Of a stretch of 64,000 nt of DNA, positions 16,681-25,611 are shown in pieces; positions within the stretch are counted from its first letter, which is position 1; every line of letters starts with the position of its first letter. The notes beneath the pieces are model-generated. The model searched no databases. It saw only the letters and a program-made list of their open reading frames with translations, and was not told the origin of the DNA. This DNA is from Yinghuangia seranimata. GTDB lineage: Bacteria; Actinomycetota; Actinomycetes; Streptomycetales; Streptomycetaceae. The position numbers and the translations under genes were made by a program. The stretch lies in assembly GCF_029953285.1 (NCBI RefSeq), contig NZ_JASAOI010000011.1, positions 186,001 to 250,000 on the forward strand. The letters run 5' to 3'.

Positions 16681-17945
16681 TGTACCTGTCCTCCAGTCGC
16701 AGCCAGGACACCGCGACCGGGGTCCGCCGGGACAGGGCGCGGGCCGCCGGCGGCGTGGTCACCGCCAACGTCGTGGCGCTCGGGCTGGTCAGCCTCGTCA
16801 CGGACATATCGTCCGAGATGGTCACCGCCGTCATGCCGGTCTACCTGGTGGCCGGACTCGGGCTGTCGATACTGCAGTTCGGCTTCCTCGACGGCCTCTA
16901 CCAGGGCGTCACGGTCTTCCTCCGGCTGGCCGGCGGGCACATCGCCGACCGGTTCGCGGCGCGCAAGAAGGTCGCCGCGGTCGGCTACGGGGTGTCCGCG
17001 GTCAGCAAGCTCGGCTTCCCGCTGATCGGCGCGTCCGTGCCGGGCATCGGCACGCTGCTGGCGGTCGACCGCGCGGGCAAGGGCCTGCGGACCGCGCCGC
17101 GCGACGCGCTGATCTCGCTGTCCAGCACACCGGAGTCGCAGGGCAAGGCGTTCGGCGTGCACCGCGCGCTTGACACCGTCGGGGCGTTCACCGGGCCGTT
17201 CATCGCGTTCCTGATCCTGTCGGCGGTCGCGACCGCGTACGACGCGGTGTTCGTGGTGAGCTTCTGCGTCGGCGCGGTCGGGCTGCTGATGCTGCTGCTG
17301 TTCGTCCGCGACCGGCCGAGCCCCGCGTCCGAGCGGAAGGCCGCGTCGACGCGGGCCGGGCTGCGGCTGCTGCGCGACGCCCCGTTCCGCCGGCTGTGCG
17401 GGTGCGCGCTGCTGCTCGGCGCGGCGACCGTCAGCGACGCGTTCGTCTTCCTGGTCCTTCAACGCCGCCTCGACCTCGCGGGCCACTGGTTCCCGCTGCT
17501 GCCGCTCGGCACGGCGGGCGTGTACCTGCTGCTGGCCCTGCCGATGGGCCTGGTCGCGGACCGCGTCGGACGCCGCACGGTCTTCCTGCTCGGGCATGTG
17601 GCGCTCGGCGGGGTGTACGCGCTGCTCGCCGGCCCGGTCGGCGGACTCGCGCTGCTCGCGGGCGTGTTCGTGCTGCACGGCACGTTCTACGCGATGACCG
17701 ACGGCGTACTGATGGCCGCCGCGGGCGCGGGGCTGCCCGCTCCGCTGCGCACCAGCGGGCTCGCGGTACTGCAGACCGGCCAGGCGGCGGGGAAGTTCGT
17801 GTCGTCCGTCGCGTTCGGGTGGGCGTGGACCCGCTGGGGGCCCGAACGGGCGGTGATGTGGTCGGGTGCGGCACTGGCGGTGGCCTTCGCGGTCAGCGCC
17901 GCGGTGATGGGAGGGGCGCGCGCACGTGCACGATGGGGACGCTGA
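16680..17945 (+). CDS. Major facilitator superfamily transporter
   Basis: This 421-residue protein has about twelve hydrophobic segments in two halves. The MFS motif A region is GGHIADRFAARKK after helix 2, repeated in the second half as GLVADRVGRRTVF. The segment LLAVDRAGKGLRTAPRDALIS is typical of a drug/metabolite-efflux-type MFS subgroup found in bacteria. The protein starts directly at GTG 16680, probably leaderless. It overlaps the following TolB-like gene by 20 nt, so the two are probably co-transcribed. The substrate cannot be read from sequence. Confidence 0.9.
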   Translation: MYLSSSRSQDTATGVRRDRARAAGGVVTANVVALGLVSLVTDISSEMVTAVMPVYLVAGLGLSILQFGFLDGLYQGVTVFLRLAGGHIADRFAARKKVAAVGYGVSAVSKLGFPLIGASVPGIGTLLAVDRAGKGLRTAPRDALISLSSTPESQGKAFGVHRALDTVGAFTGPFIAFLILSAVATAYDAVFVVSFCVGAVGLLMLLLFVRDRPSPASERKAASTRAGLRLLRDAPFRRLCGCALLLGAATVSDAFVFLVLQRRLDLAGHWFPLLPLGTAGVYLLLALPMGLVADRVGRRTVFLLGHVALGGVYALLAGPVGGLALLAGVFVLHGTFYAMTDGVLMAAAGAGLPAPLRTSGLAVLQTGQAAGKFVSSVAFGWAWTRWGPERAVMWSGAALAVAFAVSAAVMGGARARARWGR

Positions 17946-18981
17946 ACCGGTAGGGGCGCTGTTCACCCGGAGGCGGGTCCTCGCCTTCGTCCTGGCGCTG
18001 GTGGTGCTGGCCGGGCTGGGCGTCGCGTACACCGTCCACGCTATAGAGCGCGAGGACAAGAAGAAGTACGGCGGCAACGGCACCGCGCCCGGCCCCGTGC
18101 CGCTGAGCCTGCAGGGCCCGCCGCGGTTGCTGTTCCGCAGCACCGAGTCCGGGCCCGGCTACGGACACGTCGCGGCCGTCGACGCGGCGGCTCCCGGCGG
18201 GGCCCGCCAGGTCGCGGACCGCACGTGCGACCGCCTCTACGCGGCGGCCGGCCGCGCGCTGTGCCTGATCGTCGACCGCGGCGTCATCTCCCGCAACTAC
18301 GCGCTGGTCCTCGACGACCAACTGCGCGAGGTGCGGCGCGTCGAGCTCGCCGGCACCCCGAACCGCGCACGGCTGTCCGCGTCCGGCCGGATGGCCTCGT
18401 GGACGGTTTTCGTCTACGGCGACTCGTACGCCGCGACGTCGTTCTCCACCCGCACCTCGGTCCTGGACACCCGGTCCGGTGAACTCGTGCAGAGCCTGGA
18501 GGACTTCGCGGTGACCAAGGACGGCGCCGACGTGCGCACGCCCGACCGGAACTTCTGGGGCGTCACCTTCACCGCCGACGACAACACCTTCTACGCGACC
18601 ATGTCGACCGGCGGCCCGCCGCACACCTACCTGGTCCGCGGCGACCTGAAGGCCCGCACGATGACGGTGCTGCGCGAGAACGTCGAGTGCCCGTCGCTGT
18701 CACCGGACGGCACCCGGCTGGTGTTCAAGAAGAAGGTCTCCAACGACGGGCGCAACCCGTGGCGTTTGTACGTGCTCGACCTCGCGTCCGGCACCGAGAC
18801 CGCGTTGGCCGAGACGCGCGGCGTGGACGACCAGGCGGTGTGGCTCGACGACCACACCGTCGCCTACGGACTGCCCACCGGCGCGGGCGCGGGGTCCGAC
18901 GTGTGGTCGGTCCCGGCCGACGGATCGGGTGCCGCGACGCGGTTGGTCGCGGGCGCGTTCTCCCCGGCGCCGCTGCGGTGA
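17926..18981 (+). CDS. TolB-like beta-propeller protein with N-terminal membrane anchor
   Basis: This 351-residue protein has a transmembrane segment at about residues 17-39 (VLAFVLALVVLAGLGVAYTV) and an extracytoplasmic domain of repeated beta-propeller blades. Blade signatures include CPSLSPDGTRLVFKKK, LYVLDLASGTETALAETR and DDQAVWLDDHTVAYG, as in TolB/WD40-like proteins. The GTG at 17926 has gaggggcg upstream and lies within the end of the MFS gene. No catalytic motif was seen. Its coupling to the transporter suggests a joint envelope function, which is inference. Confidence 0.8.
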   Translation: MHDGDAEPVGALFTRRRVLAFVLALVVLAGLGVAYTVHAIEREDKKKYGGNGTAPGPVPLSLQGPPRLLFRSTESGPGYGHVAAVDAAAPGGARQVADRTCDRLYAAAGRALCLIVDRGVISRNYALVLDDQLREVRRVELAGTPNRARLSASGRMASWTVFVYGDSYAATSFSTRTSVLDTRSGELVQSLEDFAVTKDGADVRTPDRNFWGVTFTADDNTFYATMSTGGPPHTYLVRGDLKARTMTVLRENVECPSLSPDGTRLVFKKKVSNDGRNPWRLYVLDLASGTETALAETRGVDDQAVWLDDHTVAYGLPTGAGAGSDVWSVPADGSGAATRLVAGAFSPAPLR

Positions 18982-19346
18982 CCACGCCCGAACCGGCCCG
19001 CCACACACGGCCCATGGGCGCGCACAGGCCTCGGGAATGCCACAGTTGTGTCACGAACGGGTGGTTTAGCCGTTCGCCCGCCGCTCCGCCGACCGGCCTC
19101 TGACCTGCGTGGACGGTACACGGAACGACCGTCGGGCGGACCCGGGGCACGGCCCGGTGAGGGCTCACCTGGGCGAAGCGGGGCCCCGCCGTTCGTCTAG
19201 GCTGAGGGCTTTGGCGCCGGGTGCCGAGCTGTCCGCCGCCGCGGACGCAGTGCATCCGGTGACCGGGCCGGACCGACAACCGACGGACGACGACTCGGGG
19301 GCCGCCGGGCCCAATGCCGTCGCGACATGTGGGAATGAGGATTCGC
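18982..19346 (+). other. Intergenic region (365 nt) before the DPA cassette
   Basis: No gene is supported. A 7-bp hairpin (19054-19060 with 19070-19076) may terminate the TolB-like gene. TAGGCT at 19198-19203 is a candidate -10 for the downstream operon, giving a leader of about 135 nt, but no -35 is recognisable. Confidence 0.5.
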
Positions 19347-19916
19347 ATGGCCTCTGGTGGGCTTCCGGCCACCGGCCAGGTATTGAGCATCGTCACCGGT
19401 ACGGATGTGGCCCTGTACCGGCACGTACGCGGACGGACCGGGCATCCGACGATCCAGAGGGCGAGCAAGGCCCTCTCTTTTGTGGGCGAGCACGGCGGGC
19501 TCTTCCTCGCGACCGGCCTGGTCGGTGCCGCCGTCGACCGTGAGCGGCGCGGCCAGTGGCTGCGCGCGACCGCGACGATCGCGACCGCGCACGCCGCGAG
19601 CATGGCCCTGAAGCGGGTCGTGCGCCGCCCCCGCCCGAACTTCGAGGGGCTCGAGCCGCTGGTGCGCACCGCCGGCCGGCACAGCTTCCCGTCCTCGCAC
19701 TCCGTCTCCGCGGCGGCCTCGGTCGTCGCGTTCCGCGGCCTGGTGCCGGCCCGGGTCACCGTGCCGGCCGCGGTCGCCATGGGCTTCTCCCGGCTCGTCG
19801 TCGGCGTCCACTACCCGACCGACGTCCTCGGTGGCGCGGCGATGGGCGTGGCCGCCGCCCGCGTGGGCCGGTCCTGGTCCGAGCGGTCCGTACCGAAATC
19901 CACGAAGGGGCGCTGA
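19347..19916 (+). CDS. PAP2-family phosphatase, probable decaprenylphosphoryl-5-phosphoribose phosphatase
   Basis: This protein is 189 residues from the ATG at 19347 (gagga 5 nt upstream; an in-frame ATG at 19335 and GTG at 19329 are alternatives). It carries the three PAP2 signature motifs: KRVVRRPRP (residues 89-97), PSSHS (115-119) and SRLVVGVHYPTDVLGG (148-163), with catalytic His in the second and third. Three to five hydrophobic helices surround them. It abuts UbiA (3-nt gap), DprE1 and DprE2, so it most likely removes the 5-phosphate from decaprenylphosphoryl-phosphoribose. That role was assigned in mycobacteria to the homologous gene next to ubiA. The substrate is inferred from context. 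Confidence 0.85.
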   Translation: MASGGLPATGQVLSIVTGTDVALYRHVRGRTGHPTIQRASKALSFVGEHGGLFLATGLVGAAVDRERRGQWLRATATIATAHAASMALKRVVRRPRPNFEGLEPLVRTAGRHSFPSSHSVSAAASVVAFRGLVPARVTVPAAVAMGFSRLVVGVHYPTDVLGGAAMGVAAARVGRSWSERSVPKSTKGR

Positions 19917-19919
19917 GCC

Positions 19920-20873
19920 GTGAGCACGTCCGAGATCGAGGCAGTGCCGCAGCAGAGCGGCGTCGGCACCGTCGAGGCGCCGCCGCGTCCGCCCCGGGGC
20001 GGGCTGCTCGGCGGGCTGGTCAAGCTCGCGCGCCCCAAGCAGTGGGTGAAGAACGTCCTGGTGTTCGCGGCGCCGTTGGCCGCCGGGAAGATCAACCACT
20101 GGGACGTCCTGCGCCAGTGCGTCTTCATCTTCGTGATCTTCAGCATCGCGGCGTCGGCGATCTACTACGTCAACGACGCGTTCGACGTGGAGTCCGACCG
20201 GCAGCACCCGAAGAAGAAGTACCGGCCGATCGCGTCCGGCGTCGTCCCGGTCAAGCTGGCCTGGGTGCTCGGCCCGGTGCTCGCGGTCGTCGCGGTCGGG
20301 CTGTCGTTCCTGCTGTGCAACGCCGGCACCGCGCTGATCGTCGGCCTGTACGTCGTGCTGCACGTGCTCTACAGCTTCGCGTTCAAGCACGTCCAGGTCC
20401 TCGACCTGATGATGGTCGCCTCCGGCTTCCTGTTCCGCGCCATGGTCGGCGGCGTCGCCGCCGACATCCCGCTGTCCCGCTGGTTCCTGCTGACCGCCGG
20501 CTTCGGCTCGCTGTTCATGGTCGCCGGCAAGCGGTACTCGGAGATGGTGCTGATGGGCGAGGAGGCCGCCAAGACCCGCGCGTCGCTGGCCAACTACTCC
20601 ATCACCTACCTGCGCTTCGTGTGGCAGATGTCGGTCGCGGTCACCGTGCTGACCTACAGCCTGTGGGCGTTCGACATCCCGCGCGGCGGCTCGACGCTGG
20701 CCTGGCAGCAGCTCTCGCTGGTCCCGTTCGGGTTCGTCCTGCTGCGGTACGCCGTTTACGTGGACGCAGGAACCGCGGGTGCCCCCGAGGACGTTGTGCT
20801 GAAGGACAAGGTCATCGTCGGACTCGGGTTCGCGTGGCTGCTCATGTTCGTCCTGGGAGTTTTCCATGTCTGA
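19920..20873 (+). CDS. ubiA: UbiA-family decaprenyl-phosphate phosphoribosyltransferase
   Basis: This 317-residue membrane prenyltransferase has the first Asp-rich motif NDAFDVESDRQHPKKKYRP near residues 83-101, which matches the phosphoribosyl-transferring subfamily (NDxxDxxxDxxHPxKxxRP). About nine hydrophobic helices are present. It transfers 5-phosphoribose from PRPP to polyprenyl phosphate, the first committed step of decaprenylphosphoryl-arabinose (DPA) synthesis. The N-terminal 33 residues are a Pro/Gly-rich extension. The GTG at 19920 is 3 nt after the phosphatase stop, and the 3' end overlaps dprE1 by 8 nt, giving a tight operon. The enzyme assignment is strong by motif plus context. 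Confidence 0.92.
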   Translation: MSTSEIEAVPQQSGVGTVEAPPRPPRGGLLGGLVKLARPKQWVKNVLVFAAPLAAGKINHWDVLRQCVFIFVIFSIAASAIYYVNDAFDVESDRQHPKKKYRPIASGVVPVKLAWVLGPVLAVVAVGLSFLLCNAGTALIVGLYVVLHVLYSFAFKHVQVLDLMMVASGFLFRAMVGGVAADIPLSRWFLLTAGFGSLFMVAGKRYSEMVLMGEEAAKTRASLANYSITYLRFVWQMSVAVTVLTYSLWAFDIPRGGSTLAWQQLSLVPFGFVLLRYAVYVDAGTAGAPEDVVLKDKVIVGLGFAWLLMFVLGVFHV

Positions 20874-22254
20874 CGGCCCCTCGGCCGAGCTCTTCCCCGC
20901 CGCGCGCCGCAAGGCGCTGACCGGTTGGGGCCGCACCTCGCCGACCTTCGCGGACGTCGTCGTGCCGATGACCCGCGAGCAGGTCGCGGCCGCCGTGCAG
21001 CGGCGCACCGAGCGGGGTGTGATCGCCCGCGGCCTGGGCCGCTCGTACGGCGACCCCGCGCAGAACGGCGGCGGCCTCGTCCTCGACATGAGCGGCATGA
21101 ACCGCGTGCTCGACGCCGACCTCGAGACCGGTGTCGTCACCGTCGAGGCCGGGGTCAGCCTCGACCGCCTCATTGAACTGTTCGTGCCGTTCGGGTTCTT
21201 CGTGCCCGTCACCCCCGGCACGCGGCAGGTCACCGTCGGCGGCGCGATCGGCGCCGACGTGCACGGCAAGAACCACCACGCCGACGGCAGCTTCTGCGAC
21301 CACGTCCTGTCCATGGACCTGCTGCTCGCCGACGGCACCGTCCGCACCGTCACCCCCGAGGACGACCCGGAGCTGTTCTGGGCCACCGCGGGCGGCATGG
21401 GCCTGACCGGCATCGTGCTCTCGGCGGTCGTCCGCCTGATCCCGATCGAGACCTCGCTCGTGTCCGTCGACACCGACCGCACGCGCGACCTCGACGAGAT
21501 CATGGCGCTGATGGCCGAGACCGACGAGAAGTACCGCTACACCGTCGCGTGGCTCGACTGCCTGGCCAAGGGCCGCAACCTCGGCCGCTCGGTGCTCACC
21601 TGCGGCGAGTTCGCCCGCCTGGAGGACCTGCCGGCGAAGAAGCGCGCGAAGCCGCTGCACTTCAAGAGCGGCAGCCTGGTGACCGTCCCCGACCTGGTGC
21701 CGGGGCGTCTGCCGAACAAGTTCACCATGGGCCTGTTCAACGAGCTGTGGTACCGCAAGGCGCCCCAGCACAAGGTCGGCCAGCTCCAGGGCATCTCGCC
21801 GTTCTTCCACCCGCTGGACGCCGTCCAGGAGTGGAACCGCGCGTACGGGAAGACCGGCTTCCTCCAGTACCAGTTCGTCGTCCCGTTCGAGAACGAGGAC
21901 GCGATGCGCACGATCGTGAAGACGATCAGCGACGCGGGCGCCCCGTCCTCGCTGACCGTCCTCAAGCGGTTCGGCCCCGGCAACCGCGGCTTCCTGTCGT
22001 TCCCCAAGCCGGGCTGGACGCTCACGCTGGACTTCCCGACCAACACCCCCGGGCTGTCCGCGCTGCTGCGCCGCCTCGACGAGATCGTGCTGTCCAACGA
22101 CGGCCGCTTCTACCTCGCCAAGGACTCCCGCATGGACCCCTCCGACCTGGCGGCGATGTACCCGCGGCTCGAGGAGTTCCGCGCGGTCCGCGCCAAGGTC
22201 GACCCGGACGGCGTGTTCGTCTCCGACCAGGCCCGCCGGCTCGGGCTCGCCTGA
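20866..22254 (+). CDS. dprE1: Decaprenylphosphoryl-beta-D-ribose 2'-oxidase DprE1
   Basis: This 462-residue FAD-dependent oxidase of the VAO/PCMH fold has ARGLGRSYGD (FAD-binding, about residues 49-58), GGAIGADVHGKNHH (His133 region) and the C-terminal YLAKDSRM with the active-site Lys. It oxidises the 2'-OH of decaprenylphosphoryl ribose, and DprE2 then reduces the ketone to the arabinose epimer. The position corresponding to the mycobacterial Cys387, in the segment GWTLTLDFP (residues 383-391), is Thr387. That Cys is the covalent target of benzothiazinones, so this enzyme is predicted not to be trapped by them. ATG at 20866 overlaps ubiA. Confidence 0.94.
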   Translation: MSDGPSAELFPAARRKALTGWGRTSPTFADVVVPMTREQVAAAVQRRTERGVIARGLGRSYGDPAQNGGGLVLDMSGMNRVLDADLETGVVTVEAGVSLDRLIELFVPFGFFVPVTPGTRQVTVGGAIGADVHGKNHHADGSFCDHVLSMDLLLADGTVRTVTPEDDPELFWATAGGMGLTGIVLSAVVRLIPIETSLVSVDTDRTRDLDEIMALMAETDEKYRYTVAWLDCLAKGRNLGRSVLTCGEFARLEDLPAKKRAKPLHFKSGSLVTVPDLVPGRLPNKFTMGLFNELWYRKAPQHKVGQLQGISPFFHPLDAVQEWNRAYGKTGFLQYQFVVPFENEDAMRTIVKTISDAGAPSSLTVLKRFGPGNRGFLSFPKPGWTLTLDFPTNTPGLSALLRRLDEIVLSNDGRFYLAKDSRMDPSDLAAMYPRLEEFRAVRAKVDPDGVFVSDQARRLGLA

Positions 22255-22292
22255 GACCGCCCGCCCGAACCCCACGTTGTGAAGGAAGCACG

Positions 22293-23048
22293 GTGAAAGA
22301 CGCTTTGGGCGCACCGCAGTCCCTGCTGATCCTCGGCGGCACGTCCGAGATCGCGCTCCACACCGCCCGCAAGCTCGTCGACGACCGGGTCCGCCGGGTC
22401 GTCCTGGCCGGCCGTCCGTCCGAGGGCCTCGACCGGGCGGCCGACGAGCTGCGCGGGCGCGGCGCCGAGGTCGAGGTCGTCGGCTTCGACGCGGCCGAGC
22501 CCGACACCCACGAGAAAGTGATCGACGGGGTGTTCGCCGACGGCGACATCGACGTCGTGCTGCTGGCCTTCGGCGTGCTCGGCGACCAGGAGGCCGACGA
22601 GCAGGACCCGGTCGCGGCCGCCAAGGTCGCCCAGGTCAACTACGTCGGCGGCGTCTCCGCGGGCCTCGCCTCGGTCAAGGCGCTGCGCCGGCAGGGCCAC
22701 GGCTCGCTCGCGGTGATCTCGTCCGTCGCCGCGGAGCGCGCCCGCAAGGCCAACTTCATCTACGGCTCGTCCAAGGCCGGCCTCGACGCCTTCGCGCAGG
22801 GCCTGGCGGACAAGACGCACGGCACCGGCGTGCACGTCATGGTCGTGCGCCCCGGCTTCGTGAAGACGAAGATGACGCAGGGCATGCCCGACGGGCCGAT
22901 GGCCACGACGCCGGACGTCGTCGCCGACGGCATCATCAAGGGCCTGCGCAAGGGCTCGACGACCATCTGGGTCCCGGGCCAGCTGCGGTTCGTGTTCTCG
23001 GCGCTGCGGCACGTGCCGCGGCCGATCTTCCGGAAGCTCCCGATCTGA
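22293..23048 (+). CDS. dprE2: Decaprenylphosphoryl-D-2-keto-erythropentose reductase DprE2 (SDR)
   Basis: This protein is 251 residues from the GTG at 22293 (gaaggaag upstream). It is a short-chain dehydrogenase with the NAD(P) motif LGGTSEIALHTARKL near residues 12-26 (the GGTSEIG-like form typical of DprE2), the catalytic Ser in VISSVAAER, and YxxxK as YGSSK. It completes the epimerisation begun by DprE1, producing decaprenylphosphoryl arabinose, the donor for cell-wall arabinan in mycobacteria. It is separated from dprE1 by 38 nt on the same strand and followed by a terminator, so it closes the four-gene cassette. Confidence 0.93.
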   Translation: MKDALGAPQSLLILGGTSEIALHTARKLVDDRVRRVVLAGRPSEGLDRAADELRGRGAEVEVVGFDAAEPDTHEKVIDGVFADGDIDVVLLAFGVLGDQEADEQDPVAAAKVAQVNYVGGVSAGLASVKALRRQGHGSLAVISSVAAERARKANFIYGSSKAGLDAFAQGLADKTHGTGVHVMVVRPGFVKTKMTQGMPDGPMATTPDVVADGIIKGLRKGSTTIWVPGQLRFVFSALRHVPRPIFRKLPI

Positions 23049-23076
23049 CCGACGGGCTCGACTCCGCGAGACGCTG

Positions 23077-23110
23077 AACGGGCGGTCCCCCTCCAGGGGG
23101 GCCGCCCGTT
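23077..23110. terminator. Terminator between dprE2 and the convergent lipoprotein gene
   Basis: A hairpin with a stem of about 14 bp (aacgggcgg plus a C-run, paired with ggg plus ccgcccgtt; one wobble) spans 23077-23110 between convergent stops at 23048 and 23133. The AA and TT outer ends fit use in both directions. Confidence 0.78.
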
Positions 23111-23132
23111 CGTGTGTTCCGGGGACGGGGGC

Positions 23133-24800
23133 TCAGGGCCGGACGCCGACGTCCTCGGGGCGGGCCGCGGTCGCGAGGAGGTTGTCCGGGGTCGGCGGCG
23201 GAAGCGGCTTCGCCGGGTGCTTCACGGCGGCCGGGCCCTCGGCGAACGCGCGCAGGACGGTCTCGGTCATGCGCTCCAGCGCGGCGCGGCTCGTCGGGTC
23301 GACCGGCATCTCGTGGCACTGGCCGCGGAGTTGGCACGGCCAGTAGGTCGTCCCGCCCGAGAACACGCCCGCGCCCGACGCGGCCGTGTAGTACGACATC
23401 GTGCCCATCGCGGCCTGCGGGCCGACCCTGAGCGGGGCCGCGGCGATCACGGCCAGGCCCGGCGGGGAGTCGGCGGCGTCCGGCACGGCGACGTCGTACT
23501 CGCCGCCGAGCGAGTTCGCCAGCACCTGGCCGTCCCGCAACCCCGTGCCGGCGAAGATCCACGACGCCGCGTCGAGGACCCGGAACGAACCCACCACGCC
23601 CAGCCCGCCCCACGTCGCCCCGACGAGGCGGTGCTCACCGCGGTCCAGCGGCGACTCCCGCCAGGTGACGGTCGCCTGCTGCGGGTCGTCCTTCGCGAGC
23701 GGGTCCTCGTCGAGCTTGCGGTAGACGGCCATGCGCCGGTCGGGACCCGCCGCCGACGGCTCCAGACGGGCGTGCCAGTAAACGGTGTTCGCGCCGAAGA
23801 ACGCGATGTTCACGCCCCGGTCGCGGGCGGCCTCCGCGGCGTCGTACATGCGGCGCGTCCAGTACTCGTCGTGGCCGCCGACGACCAGCGCCTTGTGCCG
23901 CAGCAGTTGCGACGGCCTGCGGTCCACGTCGACGTCCGTCACGTATCCGACGTCCAGGCCGGTGCGCTCCATCGCCTGCACCATCGGGATGTCGTACCAG
24001 AACGGCACCAGGTAACCGCTGCCGGTGTACGGGCGTTCGAAGCTCGCCACCCGCGCCCGGTCGCTGCGCGCGCCGCTGGTGTCCTTGGGGCCGCTGTAGA
24101 GGCCGTACGCGCCGAACGTGTTGTACGCCTGCGCGGTCAGGTTCGCCGCCTGGAACAGCAGCGGCGCCGAGCCCGCGTCGTCGCGCACCGTCAGCTGGAT
24201 GCCGTACGCGCTGCCCGCCGGATTGCGCACGACCAGCAGGTAGTAGCCCGGCGGCCACTCCTCGGTCACCGGAAACTCCAGCGACACCGGCCAGTTCGTC
24301 TCCACGGTGTACGTCGGCGCCGCGGCCTTCGGCTTCGGCCGCTCCATGCTCGGCACCGGGCCCGACGACCACACCAGCCGCCCGCCGGTGCCGCCGTACC
24401 AGCCCATCCGGTACGCCGACACCGTGCCCGGGCCCGGGCCCGTCAGGCGCAGCCGGACCGTGTCGCCGCACGCCACGCTGTCGCTGTCGACGAACCCCAT
24501 CAGGTCCGCGCCCCACCGCTCCGGAACCCGCCAATCACCGGTGCCCGGACGCCTGTTCTCGTCGGCGACCCACCCGGCCGGGAGCCGCTTGCGGGCACAC
24601 GGCGCGGTCGCCGGCCCGCCGCGGTCCTCCGGCATCACGCCTCGGCTCACCGGACGGTCGGCCGTTTCCGGCGAGGACGGCACGGGCCCTGTCCTCGCCG
24701 CGGGCGCGGGCGCGGCGGCGCGCGAAGGCACGTCGTCGCACGCCGGTAACGCGCAGAGCAGAACGGCGAACAGCACGGTCGCGAGCCGGGTGCGGGCCAT
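23133..24800 (-). CDS. Lipoprotein with N,N-dimethylformamidase beta-subunit-like domain
   Basis: This 555-residue protein has a signal peptide ending in the lipobox LPAC (ALLCALPAC, Cys near residue 21), so it is probably lipid-anchored outside the membrane. A Pro/Ala/Arg-rich linker and a beta-sandwich region (GDTVRLRLTGPGPGTVSAYR, YRMGWYGGTGGR) follow. The main domain is that found at the C-terminus of N,N-dimethylformamidase large subunits (FWYDIPMVQAMERTGLDVGY, LVVGGHDEYWTRRMYDA, VNIAFFGANTVYWHAR). Such proteins are widespread in actinobacteria and their activity is mostly untested; amidase activity should not be assumed. Start ATG 24800 with gagga upstream. It is divergent from coaE. 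Confidence 0.82.
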   Translation of the reverse strand: MARTRLATVLFAVLLCALPACDDVPSRAAAPAPAARTGPVPSSPETADRPVSRGVMPEDRGGPATAPCARKRLPAGWVADENRRPGTGDWRVPERWGADLMGFVDSDSVACGDTVRLRLTGPGPGTVSAYRMGWYGGTGGRLVWSSGPVPSMERPKPKAAAPTYTVETNWPVSLEFPVTEEWPPGYYLLVVRNPAGSAYGIQLTVRDDAGSAPLLFQAANLTAQAYNTFGAYGLYSGPKDTSGARSDRARVASFERPYTGSGYLVPFWYDIPMVQAMERTGLDVGYVTDVDVDRRPSQLLRHKALVVGGHDEYWTRRMYDAAEAARDRGVNIAFFGANTVYWHARLEPSAAGPDRRMAVYRKLDEDPLAKDDPQQATVTWRESPLDRGEHRLVGATWGGLGVVGSFRVLDAASWIFAGTGLRDGQVLANSLGGEYDVAVPDAADSPPGLAVIAAAPLRVGPQAAMGTMSYYTAASGAGVFSGGTTYWPCQLRGQCHEMPVDPTSRAALERMTETVLRAFAEGPAAVKHPAKPLPPPTPDNLLATAARPEDVGVRP

Positions 24801-24868
24801 GGGTCCTCGATCAGGCGGGCGGTCAGGCGGGGCACGAGTACCCCCGAGATCGGACGGACCAACACGCT

Positions 24869-24876
24869 ATACGTAT
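24869..24876. promoter_or_regulatory. AT-rich palindrome in the divergent coaE/lipoprotein promoter region
   Basis: ATACGTAT is a perfect 8-nt palindrome in an otherwise GC-rich gap. On the minus strand, TATAGC beside it may be the -10 of the lipoprotein gene. No regulator can be named. Confidence 0.35.
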
Positions 24877-24943
24877 GACAGGGCGGAGCCGCCCAAGTCG
24901 GACGCAGACCAGCCCGAGGAGGGACGACCCGCCCCCGGCGCAC

Positions 24944-24957
24944 TACGCTGCGTGCCA
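24944..24957 (+). promoter_or_regulatory. Predicted -10 element for a leaderless coaE transcript
   Basis: TACGCT (24944-24949) ends 7 nt before the coaE ATG at 24957, and no Shine-Dalgarno sequence lies between them. Confidence 0.45.
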
Positions 24958-25568
24958 TGGCCATGGTCAACGTGGGGCTCACCGGCGGCATCGGCTCCGG
25001 CAAGAGCGAGGTGTCGCGACGGCTCGCCGCGTACGGCGCCGTCGTCATCGACTCCGACCTGATCGCGCGCGAGGTCGTCGAACCCGGAACGCCGGGGCTG
25101 GCGGCGGTCGTCGCCGAGTTCGGGCCCGACGTCCTGGCCGCCGACGGCACCCTCGACCGGCCCAAGCTCGGAACCCTCGTCTTCGGCGACCCCGCCCGGC
25201 TCGCGGCGCTGAACGCCATCGTCCACCCCCTGGTGGGCGCCCGCGCCGCGGAGCTGACGGCCTCGGCGGGCGAGGACGCGGTCCTCGTGAACGACGTACC
25301 GCTGCTCGCCGAGAACCACCTCGAGAAGCTGTACGACCTGGTCGTGGTCGTCGACGCGTCCCCGGAGACCCAGCTCGACCGCCTCGTGCGTTTCCGCGGC
25401 ATGACCGAACACGACGCCCGCGCCCGCATGGCCGCCCAGGCCACCCGCGCCGACCGCCTCGCGATAGCCGACGTCGTCATCGACAACGACGGACCGATCG
25501 AGGCGCTGGAACCCCAGCTGCGGGCGCTCTGGACCCGCCTGACGGACAACGCGCCGAAGACGACCTGA
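24957..25568 (+). CDS. coaE: Dephospho-CoA kinase
   Basis: This 203-residue P-loop kinase has the usual length for the minimal form. Walker [12 protein letters not shown] (about residues 7-17), the DSD motif ([12 protein letters not shown]), the lid ([20 protein letters not shown]) and the conserved NDVPLLAE and DVVIDN segments are all present. It catalyses the last step of coenzyme A synthesis, ATP-dependent phosphorylation of the 3'-OH of dephospho-CoA. The protein lacks the C-terminal UPF0157/GrpB extension found in some actinobacterial CoaE. ATG at 24957, with Met3 as an alternative, probably leaderless. Confidence 0.96.
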   Translation: MAMVNVGLTGGIGSGKSEVSRRLAAYGAVVIDSDLIAREVVEPGTPGLAAVVAEFGPDVLAADGTLDRPKLGTLVFGDPARLAALNAIVHPLVGARAAELTASAGEDAVLVNDVPLLAENHLEKLYDLVVVVDASPETQLDRLVRFRGMTEHDARARMAAQATRADRLAIADVVIDNDGPIEALEPQLRALWTRLTDNAPKTT

Positions 25569-25611
25569 CGCGAGGCCGAACCCCGCCCCGCGCCGGACGC
25601 GAGGGGCGGGC

